Assembly: GCA_003510215.1 (NCBI GenBank)
Contig: DOKQ01000100.1
Location: 1-7,128, forward strand
Origin: Erysipelotrichaceae bacterium
GTDB taxonomy: Bacteria; Bacillota_I; Bacilli_A; Erysipelotrichales; Erysipelotrichaceae
Direction: 5' to 3'
Length of the DNA stretch: 7,128 bases
Under the pieces are notes generated by a model. The model did not search any database. It was not told where the DNA came from and saw only the letters and a program-made list of their open reading frames with translations. Positions 5,067-7,128 of the stretch are shown piece by piece. The translations under genes and the position numbers were made by a program. The stretch's first letter is position 1. Every line of letters begins with the position of its first letter.

Positions 5067-6056
5067 ATGATAGCAACAAAACTTATCGCCTGGTATCAAA
5101 AGAACCAGCGTGATCTTCCATTTAGAAAAACAAATGACCCCTATGCCATTTGGGTGAGTGAAATCATGGCTCAGCAAACGCGAATCGATACCATGATTCC
5201 TTATTATCATCGCTGGCTAAACCAGTTTCCAACCATCGAAGCCTGCGCAGAAGCTGAGGTGGATGATATCCTAAAAGCATGGGAAGGACTGGGCTATTAT
5301 CGGCGTGCCCGATTTTTGCATCAGGGATGTCAATATCTAATGAAATATCATCAGGGTATCTTCCCTGATACTCATGAAGAGATTGCAAAAATCCCCGGTA
5401 TCGGGCCTTATACCAGTGCAGCTATTGCTTCCATTGCCTTTGGCATTTCAGTTCCTGCCATTGACGGAAATGTGCTTCGTGTAGTGAGTCGATTACGTAA
5501 AATCAATTCGGACATTTCCAAAGAAAGCACCAAAAAAGAAGTTTATTCTTTGTGCTATGATTGGATGCAATCATATAATGCTTCCCAGTTTACACAGGGA
5601 ATGATGGAAATTGGTGCACTGATATGCACGCCTTCATCCCCAAAATGTAACCTCTGTCCCCTTCAAAGTGAATGTGCGAGTTACAACGATCAGACAATGC
5701 TGGATTACCCTGTGAAACCCATGAAAAAGAAGCCTTCTGAGCACCATTATGACCTTTACCTAATCTATGATGACACAAATTTATTGGTGTCCTATGACGA
5801 CGAGGACGGCCTTATGCAAGGGATGGTTCGGTTGCCTATGGTACAAAGTACACAGACAGCTCCCTTTGATCGAGTGAAGGTTGCCACCTTCAAACATGTC
5901 TACTCACACAAGATCTGGTACTGTACCGTTTATACCGCATCCCCTGATTCATTTAGCTATTCAAGTGAGCATTATCAGTGGATGCCTAAAGCAAAGATCA
6001 GTTCCATTGCGTGGATTACTGCCGCAAAAAAAGCACTTGCTTATATTGAAAAATGA
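5067..6056 (+). CDS. mutY: A/G-specific adenine DNA glycosylase MutY
   Basis: This enzyme removes adenine mispaired with 8-oxoguanine, preventing G-to-T changes. All landmarks are present in 329 residues. Catalytic Glu32 lies in WVSEIMAQQT (29-38), YYRRAR is at 77-82, and the helix-hairpin-helix KIPGIGPYTSAAIASIAFG is at 108-126. Catalytic Asp133 lies in AIDGNV. The 4Fe-4S cluster ligands are Cys187, Cys194, Cys197 and Cys203 with the exact C-x6-C-x2-C-x5-C spacing. Residues from about 224 form the NUDIX-like C-terminal domain that recognises 8-oxoG. Its FSH loop appears as YSH (279-281), with the discriminating Ser and His kept. A small departure is MAQQT in place of the common MLQQT. The start has GGTGA four bases upstream. 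The gene appears to be transcribed alone and ends at a terminator shared with the convergent aldo/keto reductase gene. Confidence 0.96.
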   Translation: MIATKLIAWYQKNQRDLPFRKTNDPYAIWVSEIMAQQTRIDTMIPYYHRWLNQFPTIEACAEAEVDDILKAWEGLGYYRRARFLHQGCQYLMKYHQGIFPDTHEEIAKIPGIGPYTSAAIASIAFGISVPAIDGNVLRVVSRLRKINSDISKESTKKEVYSLCYDWMQSYNASQFTQGMMEIGALICTPSSPKCNLCPLQSECASYNDQTMLDYPVKPMKKKPSEHHYDLYLIYDDTNLLVSYDDEDGLMQGMVRLPMVQSTQTAPFDRVKVATFKHVYSHKIWYCTVYTASPDSFSYSSEHYQWMPKAKISSIAWITAAKKALAYIEK

Positions 6057-6076
6057 CCATTTCAGGTCATTTTTTT
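6049..6076. terminator. Bidirectional terminator between mutY and the aldo/keto reductase gene
   Basis: AAAAATGACC (6049-6058) and GGTCATTTTT (6065-6074) form a perfect 10-bp stem with a 6-nt loop. T-runs follow on both strands because the stem ends are A- and T-rich (plus-strand T tract to 6076). The mutY stop (6054-6056) lies in one arm and the reductase stop (complement of 6067-6069) in the other, so one hairpin serves both convergent genes. Confidence 0.85.
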
Positions 6077-6882
6077 GCATATACTGTATCTGGGTCAGAC
6101 CCGACACGTGTTTGCTTGTTTAGGGCATGAATTGAATCCATATCTTCTTGATTCAAATTAAAATTAAAAACATTGAAATTTTCTTCCATTCGAGATTTTG
6201 TAATTGTTTTAGGTAGTACAATATGACCACATTGGATATTGTATCGAATCACAATTTGAGCTACTGTTTTCTGATATTTTTTAGCTATCTCCTGTAACTC
6301 TACAATTTCAAAAATTTTCCCCCGCTGCAGCGGACTCCACGAACTGAAGGCAATATAATGGATTTTCATGTATTCCCTTAGTTGTACCTGCGTTAAATAA
6401 GGATGAAACTCTACCTGATTGACCATCGGAACGATCTGACCTTGCTGAATCAACTCTTCAAGATGATGAATGTGAAAATTACTGACTCCAATTGCTCTAG
6501 CCTTCTTTGACAAATAAATTTCTTCTATAGCCCGCCAGGATTCCACATTCAGTGGTTTTGGCCAATGAATCAAATATAGATCCACATAGTCCAACCCTAA
6601 CTTTCGTAGTGAAGTTTCAAATGCGTCTTTTGTGTTTTGATAACCATGATCCGCATGGTTCAGTTTGGTTACCACAAAAAGTTCTTCTCGCTTAACCCCA
6701 CTTCTTCGAATACCTCGCCCAACCGCTTCTTCATTTTCATATAAGGCAGCTGTATCAATATGCCTGTATCCAACTTCAATGGCATCAGCCACAACATCTT
6801 CCGCAATGTCACTGGGAATCTTCCATGTCCCAAACCCCAACATCGGAACCATAACTCCATTGGACAATTTCTTATATTCCAT
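6067..6882 (-). CDS. Aldo/keto reductase (AKR5-like, NADPH-dependent)
   Basis: A 271-residue TIM-barrel oxidoreductase that reduces aldehydes or ketones with NAD(P)H in the cytosol. The catalytic tetrad is complete: Asp43 (GYRHIDTA), Tyr48 (ALYENE), Lys73 (VVTKL) and His106 (LIHWPKP). Other family signatures are LGFGTWKIP (15-23), the AIGVSNF segment (130-136), VNQVEFHP (154-161) and the cofactor phosphate-binding region LPKTITKSRMEENFNVF (223-239). Substrate cannot be assigned from sequence. ATG 6882 is chosen over the upstream in-frame ATG at 6903 because a perfect AGGAGG (complement of 6890-6895) sits 7 nt before it and the protein then begins at the usual MEYKKLSNG. The start lies inside the end of the preceding gene (11-nt overlap), so the two are probably translated together. 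It ends in the bidirectional terminator shared with mutY. Confidence 0.93.
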   Translation of the reverse strand: MEYKKLSNGVMVPMLGFGTWKIPSDIAEDVVADAIEVGYRHIDTAALYENEEAVGRGIRRSGVKREELFVVTKLNHADHGYQNTKDAFETSLRKLGLDYVDLYLIHWPKPLNVESWRAIEEIYLSKKARAIGVSNFHIHHLEELIQQGQIVPMVNQVEFHPYLTQVQLREYMKIHYIAFSSWSPLQRGKIFEIVELQEIAKKYQKTVAQIVIRYNIQCGHIVLPKTITKSRMEENFNVFNFNLNQEDMDSIHALNKQTRVGSDPDTVYAKK

Positions 6883-7128
6883 CGATGATCCTCCTGACAA
6901 CATTTATCTTCTTCCAACTTTCAACGATCTTTACCAACTCCGACTCCTTCTGAGCAATCAGTTGCTCTGAGATTCCGATGATTTCTTTCCCCATTCGAGC
7001 ATCCAGAAATGTGAACCGAGATAATGGAACATTGAAATGTAAATCTGCTTCCTGGGCACTGACAAACACAGAAGCTTGAGTAAATATTTCAAAAGATCTC
7101 ATGAGTGTTCCTACAATGGAATCATTGA
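6872..7128 (-). CDS. C-terminal end of a protein of unknown function, truncated by window edge
   Basis: The minus-strand frame is open from the window edge to a TAA at 6872-6874 and gives about 84 residues. An internal Met at 7102 is probably not the start, since the frame continues upstream (NDSIVGTL before MRSFEIF). The visible part reads like a soluble protein: a mixed region with VFVSAQEADLHFNVPLSRFT, then a charged amphipathic helix (EQLIAQKESELVKIVESWKK). I do not recognise the family. Support for it being real is the 11-nt overlap with the reductase start. The Arg-Arg codons near its end (AGG AGG) double as the reductase's ribosome binding site, a typical operon junction. A functional link with the reductase is possible but not shown by sequence. 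Confidence 0.6.
   Translation of the reverse strand, partial: NDSIVGTLMRSFEIFTQASVFVSAQEADLHFNVPLSRFTFLDARMGKEIIGISEQLIAQKESELVKIVESWKKINVVRRIIDGI

Noticed and set aside
5164..5388. Minus-strand open frame inside mutY (also 5590-5778 minus and 5881-6123 plus)
   Set aside because: These are shadows of the mutY reading frame, with no start signals or family resemblance.
6883..6903. Upstream ATG giving the aldo/keto reductase an extra MLSGGSS
   Set aside because: It would place the perfect AGGAGG inside the coding region; ATG 6882 is correctly spaced from it.
6665..6970. Plus-strand open frame of 101 codons opposite the reductase gene
   Set aside because: It is antisense to a well-supported gene, has low-complexity composition, no ribosome binding site and no recognisable domain.

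Overview
The window looks like chromosomal DNA of a low-GC Gram-positive bacterium (Bacillota). The evidence is AT-rich spacers, strong AGGAGG-type ribosome binding sites, TTGnnn/TGnTATAAT promoters, U-tract terminators, a lipoprotein-type solute-binding protein and a YerC/YecD-type TrpR-like regulator. A gut or oral Erysipelotrichia- or Clostridia-like host is a guess only. No mobile element, tRNA, rRNA or CRISPR array was seen.

Left part (1-2785, minus strand): a tight three-gene operon read right to left from a near-consensus promoter at 2756-2784. It encodes a small membrane methyltransferase of the isoprenylcysteine/phospholipid methyltransferase type (2163-2729). Next comes a GH3-family acyl-adenylate/amide-synthetase-like protein (537-2153), then the start of a multi-TM protein resembling the 7TM sensor module of histidine kinases or diguanylate cyclases (1-543, cut by the window edge). 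The gaps are 9 nt and a short overlap, so the three are probably co-expressed. A lipid- or acid-modifying pair plus a membrane sensor is the most unusual protein-coding content here.

Middle (2865-4798, plus strand): a divergently transcribed TrpR-like regulator (2914-3192) ends in a clear terminator. It is followed by a two-gene amino-acid ABC importer operon: lipoprotein binding protein, then permease, overlapping by ATGA. Its promoter is spanned by a perfect 9-bp inverted repeat that covers both the -35 and -10. No ATPase gene follows.

4800-5034 (plus strand): a protein-free stretch with its own extended -10 promoter, a long rod-like secondary structure and a terminator about 200 nt downstream. 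This is a stand-alone structured RNA; its size and shape suggest a 6S RNA, but this is unproven. A 10-bp inverted repeat overlaps its -10.

Right part (5043-7128): mutY (adenine glycosylase, all catalytic and Fe-S residues present) converges with an aldo/keto reductase gene on the minus strand. The two share one bidirectional terminator whose stem holds both stop codons. The reductase start overlaps the end of an upstream minus-strand gene of unknown function, of which only the C-terminus is in the window.
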